From Plasmopara viticola (lineage: Eukaryota; Oomycota; Peronosporomycetes; Peronosporales; Peronosporaceae), in NCBI GenBank assembly GCA_001695595.3, contig MBPM02000029.1, positions 477,501-541,500 on the forward strand: DNA of 64,000 bases, in the 5' to 3' direction. Positions 44,700 to 57,109 of this stretch are shown here, piece by piece (position 1 is the stretch's first letter; each line of letters opens with the position of its first letter). Under the pieces are notes generated by a model. It was not told the origin of the DNA. It ran no database searches and saw only the letters and a list, made by a program, of their open reading frames with translations. Position numbers and translations under genes: made by a program.

Positions 44700-47050
44700 C
44701 CACTGTATGGCTCTTGGGACGAAGTCATGGAAGCGTCTCGAGCAAATTGTCTGCCAGCGAATCTTCATCTAGAAAATTTATCACAATATCGACACGGTGA
44801 CGGCATGGCAAAATCTTTTGCTCTCATACTAGATGGGTTTTGGTATTGAGAAGTTCTGATTTGTTGCACTTACCGAGCTTTTAAATCTCGGGCATTGTCA
44901 GCATCTTGGGCCGTCACAAACCTGTTAGCATTATCAAAACTGTCAGAGTGACCAGCGTAGTCTTCAATTAGTGCGCTAATCCTAAGATCTGCTAGATGTA
45001 CCAGCAAAGCAGCGCAACATACGGTTAGCTATCGTTCAATGGGTACATCTATAGCAGGACATTAACAAGCTGAGACTTAGCTCAGAATGCGCAATGTCAG
45101 AACTTGGCATCATAACGGTGCGCTGACAAGCTTTCGAAACGGACTCATTATAACATACCCGGTAGATGTCCTCATTTCAGCGCGCAGAGCATGAAGTATT
45201 GCAACGGTACTGTAGTAACTCACGCGTAATTGCTTACGCGCTTTTTTATGTATCATTGCTGACAGATAATGACTTGTCACCTATCGTAATTAACTTGAAG
45301 TATAAATTAAGATAGTTGTATGTCCTAATGATATTGGCTCACTTTTGGTGGTTTGAACGTACCGAACTCGTAGTAATGATAGCTCTTCCTTCATTTTTTT
45401 GGTCAAGAGACCTGGAAAAGGTTATAGTTTTCAAGTCTGATCTTGACGAGGGACTTGTCGAGTATCTGGCTTCAGTCGCGCGGTGTCTGTCTCGAGCCTT
45501 GAAGACTTATCTTATATGTGCACACATATTTATATATTACTACCAAACATAGGTATAAATACTCTGTCTTCTAGGTCGTCGTGCGAGCATGCAGCTTGAG
45601 CGAGAGGTAGACTTTCCATTTAAGCTGCGGCGAATTTAAAACAGCCGTAAACTATCTTTAATTAACTGCTTATTACTCAATTCTCTCCTGGTTGCAAATT
45701 AAGCTCATGCACTGCAAATTCACGAATAACTATTCTTATCATTAATCACTTGGTATTACCTTGCGCGTATAAGTGAGCTACGACTTGCACATAATGACTC
45801 GTTGTCTTTGACACTGATCTGTGGCACAATGATCTAGATTACATGTTATCATTGTAAAAAGTTTTCCCACTTAATAGCGTCCTTCGACTTATGCCACTAT
45901 CCATTCCCATGCGGCCTGAGTGTGGTTTGTATATCGGTCTGTCACTCTCAATGGTGGTCACGTTGATTTCTGTCTTTCTATAAAGGTGAACGCTTACGAT
46001 TTCGCTTGCTATTATGGCTTCAGAGTAGTCGTCACTGGATTGCGATACACTTCTGATTGATGATGCCTATTCGTAGCTTGTATGGTCTTATCCAGCTAGA
46101 GCTTGCCCGGTGCTCGTTAAAGATACTGAGTCTGCTTCTCGATAGCGTCGACTTGACCTCGACGCTATAACTCAAGTACTGAATGCACTAATGGGTAGGC
46201 TGGGGGTCAAAAGGCACTTTTCTTAAGTCTTTTACGCAATCTTACATTGTCATCTAGATTGGCACGAGAGGGGTAATGACTGAAGTGGATAAATACCATA
46301 CGAAGCTTTATTTTGAAGAAGGATGCTAGATCGAGACTGTACACGTTGAGCTTCTCGTGCATCTTTCATTATCGGCTCAGCTTAATATTACAAGCTCAGT
46401 GTGTCGTGATAGTTTGCTGCTATCTTGTTGCAGACGCAGCTGCGTACGCGACGAGAGTATCATTATGTGCAGGCACGAGTCGCTAAGTCTTTACATGCGC
46501 ACAAACATTTTCATATACAGAGCCTGCTGAATTGTGACGGAAACTTCAGCAATATAATGCTGATCATGCATCGATCTAAGTGCATGTAGAAGCTTAATTC
46601 TACCTGTCATTGCAAGCATCTGCGTTGCATGAGGTCCTGACTGGACTTGACGCATCACCATCTCGTTCTAGCGTTATTCTATCACATTCCTTACAGTGTT
46701 GTATAGATGAGAAGAACTCACTTCGATGCATTTTCAGCGCTTATTAATTTATTACTTTTATCAGATCATGACATCGTATGTTTAAACTTGATCTAAACTG
46801 TACGTCCACTTATCGTCCGTCCGATATCGATTTCAAGAATACGACGACTTAATAGTAACCATGTCTACACGATGCTTCAAAGATCGAGACACGGCCCTTA
46901 AAATTTCTTGACGACCATGTAGCGTAAGGCATTCCTAAGATTTTTGATTCAGTACATGCAACGCACGCGTCGGAAACAAGACCTAGTTTTGTAAGTTTTT
47001 CTTTCGCATGCATCCTTGCGTCGCTTCAGCAAACTTGGAACAGTACCATC
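44700..47050 (-). mobile_element. Ty1/copia RT to RNase H remnant
   Basis: The minus strand at about 45,030 reads IANRMLRCFAGTSS. The region is an inverse copy of 51.5-53.3 kb, sharing (inverted) the CAATGG(T)GGTCACG segment near 45,952, the TCGAGACAGACGCCGCGCG segment near 45,485, and the CGACGAGAGTATCATTATGT segment near 46,450. No intact domain. Confidence 0.6.
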
Positions 47051-47460
47051 TTAGTTCATCATGATCCTAGCAAAGGCTAACACATTTGATGTGTACGTGC
47101 GGTACAGCTTGCGATCAAATAAGGATCTACTTTACCGGGTCTTCAAGAAACCGCGTGTTGCTGATCGTGGAACAGAGAAGCTTGATTACGAATTTAAATG
47201 GAAAACAGTACGCGAAATCACATTGTATGGCTCGTTTGAGCAATTGTTCATTGCCATTGCCTTTGCACTCGATCATCACTAGCACACGCACTATACCAAC
47301 TCCAGCTACTTTGTCCTAAAGAAGGTAGCGTTTTTTCTGATTCCGAGTAAGTTGCCGAATACATAACGAGATTCATAAAATTATTAAAACGCAGGTAACA
47401 AAAAAGTAGAGAATGCACATAATGTATTTTTTACTTTTTTGACAATACACAAAAATATTC
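47050..47460. other. No recognised feature
   Basis: Two overlapping frames of 73-77 codons (47,061-47,319, plus) without a recognised motif. A partly similar segment lies at 56.66-56.95 kb, so this may belong to the copia debris. Confidence 0.4.
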
Positions 47461-47467
47461 TTCGATT

Positions 47468-47793
47468 TATCCGGATAAGGTTGGGGTGACGCCCTCCTTC
47501 CAAACGCGGGGGCTAAATGCTCGCGCGCTTCGGGCAGGTGCTTTTTGGCATCTGCAGGTCTCTAACGAGTCTCACCCTCGACGCGACGGTCTTCAGCACC
47601 AGGGCGCCACCTGGGCTCTTACCAAGTCAAAGCTAAACAAAATAACGGAAGGCCCTCACGACCTCGGTGCTGGCTGCACTGCCCGCCGAACGAGACCCGA
47701 CGTATGCGAACACCACTCTGTGTCGTGGACAGCCAAACTGAGCCTAGCACGTGCATAACTTGTCAACGCGATAACGTAATACAATACAATACA
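47468..47793 (+). mobile_element. SINE-like retroelement, copy C
   Basis: 326 bp, the same length as copy A, flanked by an 11-bp duplication ATTCTTCGATT (47,457-47,467 and 47,794-47,804) and ending in an (ACAAT)n tail. The GGTTGGGGTGACGCCC segment marks the 5' end. Confidence 0.9.
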
Positions 47794-47887
47794 ATTCTTC
47801 GATTACGTGCAACATTAGACGGCGACAAATATTAACTTTAGAAAGTATAGAGTACGTTAAAACTGTACTAATTTGGTTTGAATCGCT

Positions 47888-47982
47888 CCGTCGTGCAATT
47901 TTATGTATGTGTGTAATTCGTACATAAAATTGCACGACGGCGCGATATGAGTGTGATAAATCCATAAAAATTGCACGACGAC
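47888..47982. repeat. Three-half-unit hairpin element
   Basis: A perfect 20-bp stem, CCGTCGTGCAATTTTATGTA at 47,888-47,907 and its complement at 47,921-47,940, with a 13-base loop. A third half-unit, CATAAAAATTGCACGACG, lies at about 47,963-47,980. The layout resembles the element at 17,919-18,022 but with a different sequence. Confidence 0.85.
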
Positions 47983-47999
47983 CAGATTCACGGGTCAGT

Positions 48000-48140
48000 C
48001 AGGCACATTTGTTGTCCTTCTTGCCGGCGCCAAGTCGCTTGGGTTGTCCAACGCAACGCCTTCATGCAACAAAGATTAAAAGCCAGACAAACGCCTTCGT
48101 CACTCCAATTTGTCGCATACATGTTCCATCGCTTCCTCGA
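48000..48140 (-). repeat. Module 'block' repeat, copy f
   Basis: Contains, inverted, the GCGACTTGGCGCCGGC segment, the GGCTTTTAATC segment and the ATGTATGCGACAAATTGGAG segment. It lies downstream of chitinase copy 6, as block copy a lies downstream of copy 2, so copies 2 and 6 share a layout with a block on each side. Confidence 0.65.
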
Positions 48141-48386
48141 ATCTTTTTGATGATCAAAGAGCTTTGTTTCTCGTGTGGGCGCAGTAGCCTTCAATCAAAG
48201 AACTATCAAATTACTAGAACAATGACACCTTCATCCACCGTTTTATTCTTTTTTGGGAGCGCCTTATCATTAAAATTATCGTTCGTGTGTTGCAATATGG
48301 CCAATGTACCCTTGAGAATGAATGATAAGCAAATTGTTTTCCTTGATCAGAAATAGACCATCAGTACGCTCTCATCTGGAATGAAG

Positions 48387-49154
48387 TCAATGACTTCGTC
48401 TGCAGACCGTTGCACGAGGTGTTACCCAATGGCTGCACACCCAACGCGTCGCACATTCGGGTAAAGTAACATATGCGCTGCAGCTCGTCTCCTTATTAGG
48501 AGCGTCCGGACCGCACTCGAGTCCACCATTGATGATGTCGGTGGAGATAGCAAAGCCGTTTAATCCGGCGACGACATCGTGGATCACGCGTCCAGCTTGA
48601 GGCGTCATCCAGTACCAGAGCGCCGTCATCCATGTGACACTTGTATCCGTTGCAACAATGTCAGGGTTGTAGAGGAGGTCGATGCCAAGAGCTTCGCCAG
48701 CATTATAGTAATTGTAGTTCCAGGAGAGCTGAATAGGACCACGGCCATGGTACCGACGGCCGGGTGCGCATGGGTACGTTGTGTTGTCACAATACTGCCA
48801 CACATCATACGTGTCGCGAGCATATTCTTCGGCTGCTTTAAAGTTATCGCTCTCATGAGCAGTCTGGGCCAAAAAAGCAGCCAACTCGCGCTTGTCGTTA
48901 TCTTCGTTGCCAGTGTTGGCGAACTCCGGGTACTTGTTGGCGGCGTCCACTAAACCGTTGAAATTGTAAAGCTCGATAGCATCAGGAAACAACTCGCGAA
49001 AGCGATTTTGATCGAAGAAACGAGCAAAACTCGAGCAATTCGCTGAATTCGACGCAGGTAATAAAGCACGGGTCGGCATTGAAAAGACGTCAGCCAGCGT
49101 AGTGTCTTGAACAATTCTACAGGAAGCAGCAGGAGCCTTATACAAGGTGCGCAT
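48387..49154 (-). pseudogene. GH19 chitinase copy 6, C-terminal frameshift
   Basis: A 255-codon frame from the ATG at 49,154, which corresponds to the second ATG of copies 3 and 4; the first is lost. Both predicted catalytic glutamates are present (AHES, AAEEY), as is the [17 protein letters not shown] core. A one-base deletion at about 48,487-48,490 (CTCGTCTCC where copies 1, 3 and 4 have CTCGTTCTCC on the plus strand) changes the last 34 or so residues and loses the conserved FTRMCDALGVQPLG and the terminal Cys. VAGLNGF also replaces VTKMNGF. A product could still be made, but folding and the last disulfide are doubtful. Called a pseudogene with some uncertainty. Confidence 0.85.
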
Positions 49155-49490
49155 TGTCGCAAAGTGACTTAATGGTGCAATGAACTATCTCGAAACGGGG
49201 GCAAAACTTGATGGCAAATCACATTTATCATACCGGGAAGGCCCTACAATTCGTTAAATTTTGCGTCGTCAAAACTTTAATCACTTGGGGAAGCGACGTC
49301 TAAGAGAAGAAGAGAGTCGCCTTTATGCCCGCATCATTTGAGCTCACTCAATTTGATCAACACATGTGCTATTCCCAGAACTTTACAAATACTGTGGCGT
49401 TTCATGAACGCCGCCAGCATGTGCGTAGATCAAAAAGCCTCTTGATAAGCCGAAGCCCTATCGTTCGTAACAGGATGAAGTCGGCGAAAT
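49155..49490. other. 5' flank of chitinase copy 6
   Basis: Unlike the 5' flanks of copies 1/3 and 4/5 over most of its length. The 68-codon plus frame at 49,325-49,531 shows no motif. Confidence 0.4.
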
Positions 49491-49494
49491 TTTC

Positions 49495-49650
49495 TGACGT
49501 GCGACATGTATGCGACAAAGTTGAGCTGTAGATTGTCTTTTGCGTGAAGACAATGCGATGGACATTTCAAGCGACTTGGCGTTGGGAACTTCAAAGCAAT
49601 CTTGATTCGCTAGTTTTATGTGTGTGTTATACATTCGGAGAGTGTCGATA
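49495..49650 (+). repeat. Module 'block' repeat, copy g
   Basis: Shares ATGTATGCGACAAAGTTGAG, CAAGCGACTTGGCGTTGGG and the ATACATTCGGAGAG end segment with the other blocks. It is oriented divergently from chitinase copy 6, as blocks b, d and e are from their chitinases. Confidence 0.65.
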
Positions 49651-49799
49651 CCTTGAAATCTTGAAGGTTGAAACATTCTTGATATACTTGTATATGGCAA
49701 CTTAGCCGGAGTCACAAAAACTGCTACCAACCTTACCGTTTAAAGAATAAGTGGTAGACAAGAGTTCGTAAGGAATGTCCTTCTATATATTAAGATTCT

Positions 49800-51230
49800 C
49801 ACAGACTTTTTGTATTCGAATTCAAATGCCGACCTATCAAGATTCGAATACAAGCATCAATCAGAGAAGTCTATATGTCGGGCATCGTAAAGTCCAGGGT
49901 GAAAAGACTTGTGATTTAAGTCATAGCTTTCGACCACACGAATGAAGTAAGAGGTGAAAGAGCTAGGTACATCTCGAGAAAGCAATACACCACAGTAGGA
50001 AAGGTCACGCTGGAGAGCATGTAGTCAAAAATGACATTGGAGTGTGCCTGCGATGTCTAGCTCGCAACGCCTTCGCAGTGGTGACGCCAGCTATCGCGCA
50101 ACAGAATTGGTCGTACTAGGGCTTAGCCGTACTTACCGTGCGATGATACACTTACGAGGTTTTAAAAGTAAAATACGAGGTTTTAGTAACTAGCGGCCAC
50201 TTCTATATACTAAATTACATGATGATTATGTGTTTAGTTGGTGCTCCAAAAACGAACTGGCAAAGTAGCTAAAGCCGGCACAGTGCGTGTGCTAGTGATG
50301 ATCGAGCACACAGGCATGACAAAGAGCGATTAATCTAAAGAGCCGTACAATGTAATCTCGTACACAAAAAATTTAAGTTCAAATTCGACAACAAGCTTAT
50401 TTGCTCCGGGACCAGCCTTCTAGAAGACCCGTAAGAGCTGAAATACCGCATGTACATATCACGCTATCTTTGGCGTGTGTCCAATCGTAAGAGGTTCTTA
50501 CCACTTGCTTATTTTTTCGGTATGGACGAATGCGTTCGACAATGTAAGAGTGGAATTTTCGTGCTAAACACAAGGGAATGTACTTGACACGAGGCATCGT
50601 ACTTTGCAAGGAAAACGGTCCTTGAAAATGTTATCAATTCACCTGAATATGGAAAGGTTTGTTGTCAAAAAGAGTTTTTTTCCGGTGATTAACTGGTACG
50701 ACGGCTATTATTTACGGGTACGATTGCACGTTGAGATGACGCTAGAGAAGATTTTGCCCGGATGGCAGGATGGCGTCCCGATAAGATACCAAAGATGATT
50801 CATACTGATGAAGACTACCAATATACTATAATTTGCACCGATTATGCAAGTCAGTCCTACACGAATCGGCAAGGCACACGGTAAGGCATTAGCGTAACTG
50901 ATGATTAAGTGAGTAAATTGATTTAACGAGAACGGAATGATGGTGACTGGATAAATTGAGTGAACGGATGCACAGGACATATCGTGCGCTAATCCAAATA
51001 CTTATGTTTAAGACACAAACATTTCAAGCCTGTGCTGGGTAGCATGACGAGCTAATATGACACTGCTCCACGATTGCTGAAGCTATGAAAGAATGCATGC
51101 AATTAAAGCTATGGCACATTTTTGGCGTTAAGTTCCAAAGCGAAGTTTTGTTCCGACGCGTGCGTTGCGCGTACTGGAATAAAGATCTCAAGAACGTCTC
51201 ACGCTACATGGTCAGGCAAGGAGTATAAAG
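49800..51230 (+). mobile_element. Probable Ty1/copia gag/protease remnant
   Basis: Direct repeat of the 41.95-42.6 kb region: GTCCAGGGTGAAAAGAC, GTCACGCTGGAGAGC and the GTGCGTGTGC(C/T)AGTG(A/C)TGA stretch occur in the same order in both. No intact motif. From about 50,600 on, content is uncertain. Confidence 0.45.
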
Positions 51231-51549
51231 AGCCGTATTTAGACCTTTGAAGCATTGGAAAACAGGGGCATTACAAAATTATTGTGGAGAAAGTTTTAGT
51301 AATCAAGTTGGACGGACGATAGATCAACGTACGTTGTTGGTATGTTTTCTAAACGCTGAATTGAAAATTTCTTGCAAAAGTCGAAGCATCGCGTTGCGCT
51401 CTTCTTATCTATACAACCTGATAAGTTTAACGCTGGAACGAGATGGCGATACGTCAAGTCCAGTCAATGCTTCATGCGACGCAGATGCTTAAGATTGTAG
51501 GTAATTAAATATTTCTTCATACACGCAAAAATGATGCATGGTCAGCACT

Positions 51550-53500
51550 GAATTCCAGAAGTACACCGTATTCGCAAAGATCTCACACCTCAGCAGGCTT
51601 TAAAGTATGAAAACGGTAGTGTGCATGTAAAGACTAGGCGACTCGCACCAGCACAATATGATGCTCTCGTCGCGTACGCGGCTACGTCTAAAACAAACTA
51701 CAGCAAAGAAGATTAGGGTATTAGCTTTTTTTATGCGCTGAGCATGTAACATTAAGCTAAGCTGAAAAATGGACGATGCACGAGAGGCTCACCGCGGACA
51801 ATGCTAATTTAACATTTTTCGAGAATAAATTTCTGTTTGGTTTTTGCGCACTCCTAGTCAATATCTCCATCGCACCAATCAAGATGACAATGAAAAACAC
51901 TTGAGGAATGCTGCTATTTAGCTCCCAGCCTTTCTTAGAGTGCAATTAGTACCTATGTTACAGCGTCAAGGTCAAGATGGAATGCTTCAAACGCAAACGC
52001 AACAACCTTACCGAGCATCGGGTAAGCTCCAGCTGGATAAGACCGTTCAAGCTACATAGAGGCAACATCAATCAGGAATGTATCGCAACCTAGTGTCGAC
52101 GACCCTGATGCAGCATAGCCATAAGAGCAAATAGAGTTAAGCTCCTACGAGAGACTAAAATGCAAACGACGTAACGACCATTGAGAGTGACAGATCGATT
52201 TATACAAACCACACGCAGGCCGCATGGTAAGACATGTGGCATTAGTAGAAGGACAGTATGTTAGTGGATATGGAAGTACAATAACAGCATGTGATTTGGA
52301 TCATTGTGCCACGATTCGATATCAAAGATAACAAGTCATTACATGCAAGTCGTTGCTAATTTTGATGCACAAGGCAACTCAAGCGATAAGGAATAAAATT
52401 AGCCGTTCGTGGAATTGCAGCACGTGGGCTTATAGCCAAAATGGACTTACCCGCAATTCAGATTTAAGTCACCTACGGCTGTATTGTATGCGCCGCAGCT
52501 TGGATGGGAAGCTTGCAATCCAATCTAATTTATTACTAGAACGTAGAAGAAGATGTGCTCATACCTATATTCGGTGAAATTATCCAGATTTGTGAGCATA
52601 GGTTTTGCAGCTCGAGACAGACGCCGCGCGACATGACCCAGATACTGTTGTCAAGGCCGGACTTAAGCACTTTATCATTATTCGAGATCTCTTGACAAAG
52701 AAAGTTTATCATTGCCACTTTTTGAATACGTTGAGACAACGTAAAGCGAGCCAAAATCATTGAAACGTATCAGATATTGACTTAAAGTCATGTAACCGTC
52801 GGCGGCAGGTCGACTCCTGTCAGCAATAATACATGATAAAGCGCTCAAGAGATTTTGCGTCAGATATATTGGCAGATTGCAATATTGAATGCTGTGCGCG
52901 CCGTAATTGACGAGTATTTTGCAATGACACCGTACTGAAAGCTTGTCAGCGCACCGTTTAGTTGATATTGCGCATTCTAAGCTAAGTCTCAGCTAGTAGC
53001 TGTCCTGCTATAATTTTACACATCACGCGATAGCCAAACGTATGTTACGCTACTTCGCTGGTACATTTAGCCAAGATCTAAGGATCAGAGCATTGACCGA
53101 AGGCTTATGTCAAGCGTGTGTATTGGACTGCCACCAACTACGCTGGAGATTGTGACGATCTAAGGAGTATTTACGGCCAAAGATACTGGCAATGTCCTTG
53201 TTCGAAAGCTCGGAAAGCGCCACATAAAAGAGCTACTTTGTTCAGAGTTTAGCTAGTATGAGAGCAAAAGATCTTGCCCTGTAGTATCCATGTCGATATC
53301 ATGATGTCGAGAGTCGCTGACAGACATTATGATCAAGACGTTTCCGGGACAATGGCTCACGAGCCATACAGCGGCAAATGCAGTAAATGCCTGTATGCAT
53401 TCATAGAACATGATAAAATTGGTTAGTGGCGGTATGTCTTCATTGAGTGGGATTTATACGCTGGTCCACCGCGATTTGCGATGGTTACATAACGTCAAAG
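51550..53500 (+). mobile_element. Ty1/copia RT to RNase H remnant
   Basis: The plus strand reads AIAKRMLRYFAGTFSQDL at about 53,028, the same junction seen at 14.65 and 24.45 kb (plus) and 45.03 kb (minus). Inverse copy of 44.7-46.6 kb. Stops throughout. Confidence 0.65.
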
Positions 53501-53599
53501 ATAAGCCGGTGGTAAGAAGAATAGAATAATTGAACGAGGACAGAGTGCTGGCGGTCGACCACACCAAATGATTAAACGACCTATAGCATAAGCGCTAAA

Positions 53600-55345
53600 A
53601 AATATTAAACTCGAAGTTGTATTGATTTGCGAGCACAACTATGCAAATGAGAAGACATATATAACTACATACAACGCGGATACTCCGTTTATGCAATACA
53701 TTCTGTTTTGAATTTTAAGCTCTAGATGATGAATAACAACATTGACTAGGTCCTCAAAATCTTGTCGGGCTTAGCCGTTCCGGTTTTTGATTAAAATGAA
53801 CAAACGGTTTTAGCTCAAAATTCATCGTTACCATAATTCGAACGCTACTTTTCTGATGCGACTCTACAATTGTGATGAGTAGAAAAACGATGGCTATCAT
53901 TTCTATATTGCGGGCCATAGCCGGCCAGGCTAACCAGGTTCCACCTATTGGTTACATTAATAATGTATCGGGGTGTTATCATTTCGGCTAGAGCCACATA
54001 AGTCCACCTTTGGTCTTCATCTTATAATGAAAAAATAAATTAGTCTTGTAGCAACTAAGTTGTTGTCGTCTGTAAAAGTGCCCGTGTTGTATTTATACAA
54101 ACCAAGCGTCCTTGCGCTAGTTGTCGATACACAAAACCTGCATAAATTGCAAACAGAGTACATACAGTACTCTAGATTGATTTCCTCGCTCTAGGCTACT
54201 CTACGCTTGACATCTTCACAATCCGATGATACTCGGTGTCGATGTACGTGATGCGAACATCTCTTGAGCTCGGTCTAATGCATGAAAGGCTGCCTTCAAG
54301 GATCTTTAGCACTGGTCATAATTTACCCGCTGCCATTGAATCTCGGAAAGGGGGCATCGAGCTCACTTATAAAGTCAACTTGCCAGATTTAGCTTGTTGA
54401 CTTGCAATTGGAATGGTCACCGTTTAAGTCTGCGTCAGGAAACTTCAGAGGTCTACCTTATCACCAGGCTTAAAACAGACGACATGCGACATGGCTTCTA
54501 GAAGATAGCATACGGTACGCTTTACAACAGTCCTGTACTCCTCTTGTACAAAATTTTATGAAAGGAGCACAATGCCTGCAGCAGAAGCAATGTCCGCTTG
54601 CGTCACAGTCATCAAGGCATCCTACACTCTCCTTACTCGGCGTGTCGCTTGTGACTAGTCGGGAGCTTTAATATTCTGTACTCACCACACATCTATGTTA
54701 AGGTGCTTACGAATGTTGTCCGCGATGACACATCGTCATTCTACCGTCTGCACTTTACAACAGCCCAGTTCTCAAGATGAGAGCAAGACTTATCTCAGGC
54801 AGCTTAGGATTCTCTGTAAGCTCCCTCTTGATGTTTGCAATTCGGTCGAATGAGCTGATTGAACATTGTCCGCTCAGATCAGCAAAGAAAGCAGATACCA
54901 TTTACAATCTTGATGCAGATACATACGTTGTAGCCAATATTTGACAGCCGGTAGAGCAAATTCATTCTTTGAAGAAATCACAACAAACGCACGATGCTTG
55001 CGTGAGACTGTAATTTTCTTTTACTAGTTCCGGGCATTCGAAGTCGCGATCAAACACGACACGTGAAGGTGCACAATTGCCGTCAATACACCGTTCCAAG
55101 ATGCTGTGATAACTTCAAACCGGTCCAGGAATTAGCTGAAATACACAGCTGGAGTGATTAAAACGCGCAGCGTCCAATAATTTACTAAGACCAAGAATGA
55201 TTCGGTTTTTTTTATGCCGTACTTCAACCTGATGTCTACAAACACGAGACGTGTTTTGTTTTCGAATCGACCCGTACGCCTTGCGCTTGCTATTGAACCC
55301 CAATCTGGCCTTATAATCCCTGATGTCGTCCTGCGCATTAAAGTA
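53600..55345 (-). mobile_element. Ty1/copia reverse transcriptase remnant
   Basis: The minus frame at 55,132-55,338 reads TRLVFVDIRLKYGI and TLRVLITPAVYFS, matching KARLVAKGFxQKYGI and TLRxLIALAVYF of copia RT. It is the inverse partner of 42.8-44.4 kb. The distal part (53.8-54.7 kb) matches 43.4-44.3 kb inverted. Confidence 0.75.
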
Positions 55346-55379
55346 TACAGCGACTTTTATCTGCTGACTTGCTTTTACT

Positions 55380-56950
55380 TTAAGTTGATTTGCGGCACAA
55401 TGACCCCGATATTATGTCACTGTAGTGAGTTCACATTCACTTACATAGGGTCCTTCCACATATGTCGCTCTCTTTACCCTGATGCTTGCGTGTAGCTTTA
55501 AATAATCGGTTTGTCGCTTACAATGGTCGTTACATTCGTCACAGTGTAGTCTCAAGCGAGTCACACACCATCGGTCTCCGTTTGCTTTCATAGATTTGCT
55601 GTTCTTAAGTGTCATTGGCTGTGGCTTTGGTGGTTTTTAATTTTTTTCAAGGTCGTCACACTGAATAGCGATGCATCTCTGATTGATATTGCCTGTTTTG
55701 TAGCTTGTAAGGTCAAATGTAGCTGGATCTGCTTCCCGCTGCTCGGTAAGATTACTGTTTTTAGCTCTTGAGTACTCCAACCTGACTTGACGCTCCAACA
55801 TAGGTACTGGTTGCACTTGAGCGAGGCTGCGCGTTAAGCATCAACTTTTCTTGAATCTTTTACATAATCTTGCAGTGTCATTTAAATTGTCACGACCAAG
55901 ATATTGGCTGGAAGTGCGTAATCACAATACAGAAACTTATAATAAAATATAAATAATTACTCGAGACTATTTACAGTGAGCTTCTCGTGCACTCTCCAAT
56001 TCTAGGTCAGCCTAATTTTACAAGCTTAGTGCGTCAATTAAGAAGTTTGTTTCCGATGTAAGCTCGATTTTCATGTGCATAGCCTGCTGAGGTGTGAGAT
56101 CTTCGCATATACGGCGAACTTCTGGACTTCAGTGCTGATCATGTATCACATAAGTGTATACACAAACATTCAATTTCCTATAATTGGAAGCATCTGCGTC
56201 GCATGAAGCACTGACTGGACTTGACGTAATATTATCTGGTTCCAGCGTAGATATATCACATTCCTTACTGTGTTGTACAGATTAAAAGAGCGCAACACGA
56301 TGCTCCAATTTTTTTAAAATATCAATTCAAAATTCATTATTTGTATCAGTAAACAACACCGTTGTTACACGCTTGGTTTCAGCCGTTCGTTCATCTATCG
56401 ATCGTTCGATTTGATTCGTAAATCTTTATTTACAACAAATTAACTTGCTAGTCTTTACACCGAGGAATTAGAGATCCACACTTTTTTTAAAACTTCTTAG
56501 CTGATTATGAAGCGTGAGACATCCTTGAAATCTTTGTTTTAAAACATGGAGCGCACGCGTCGAAACACTGCTAGATTTTAGAATATAGTGCTTAAATTGT
56601 TCTTTTGCCTTAATCGCATGCATTCTTGCGTGTCTCCAGCAATCGTAAAGCAGCACCATCCTAGTTTGTAAAGGAAACTAGCACAGGCTTGGACTTCCAA
56701 GGTTTCCGCATGCGGTACAGCCTGTTATTTTAGCTTTTACGGGTTTTAAAAAAAGCCACGTGTAGCTTATCCTGGAGCAAATAAGTTACAAGCCTACTTT
56801 GAATAGGCGACTAGTCTGCGAGTAGACATTGCATGGTGCAATCGTTGTGAAACTGATCTATTTTTTTCGAGCAATCATTTAATTCATTGCCAGTGTACTC
56901 GGTCATCAACAGCACATGCATTGTGCCGATTTAAGCTTCTTCATCATTTT
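55380..56950 (-). mobile_element. Copia-family debris
   Basis: Same orientation as 7.9-9.8 kb and 45.8-47.0 kb, with shared blocks such as TTTGCGGCACAATGA near 55,389 and GCATCTGCGTCGCATGAAG near 56,190. No catalytic motif of integrase was found where it might be expected. Confidence 0.45.
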
Positions 56951-57109
56951 GTTTTTCAAGCAGCATTTAGCCACTGTATCAATCATGTAAGCATATAAAA
57001 AGTGGCCAGTAGTTGGGTGTGCTTATAAAAAGGCTTTCATTCCCTTTTTATCCTCGTATTTGTACCATCGTGACGTAAGTACGGCTTTGCCCTATAGCGA
57101 CGATCATAC

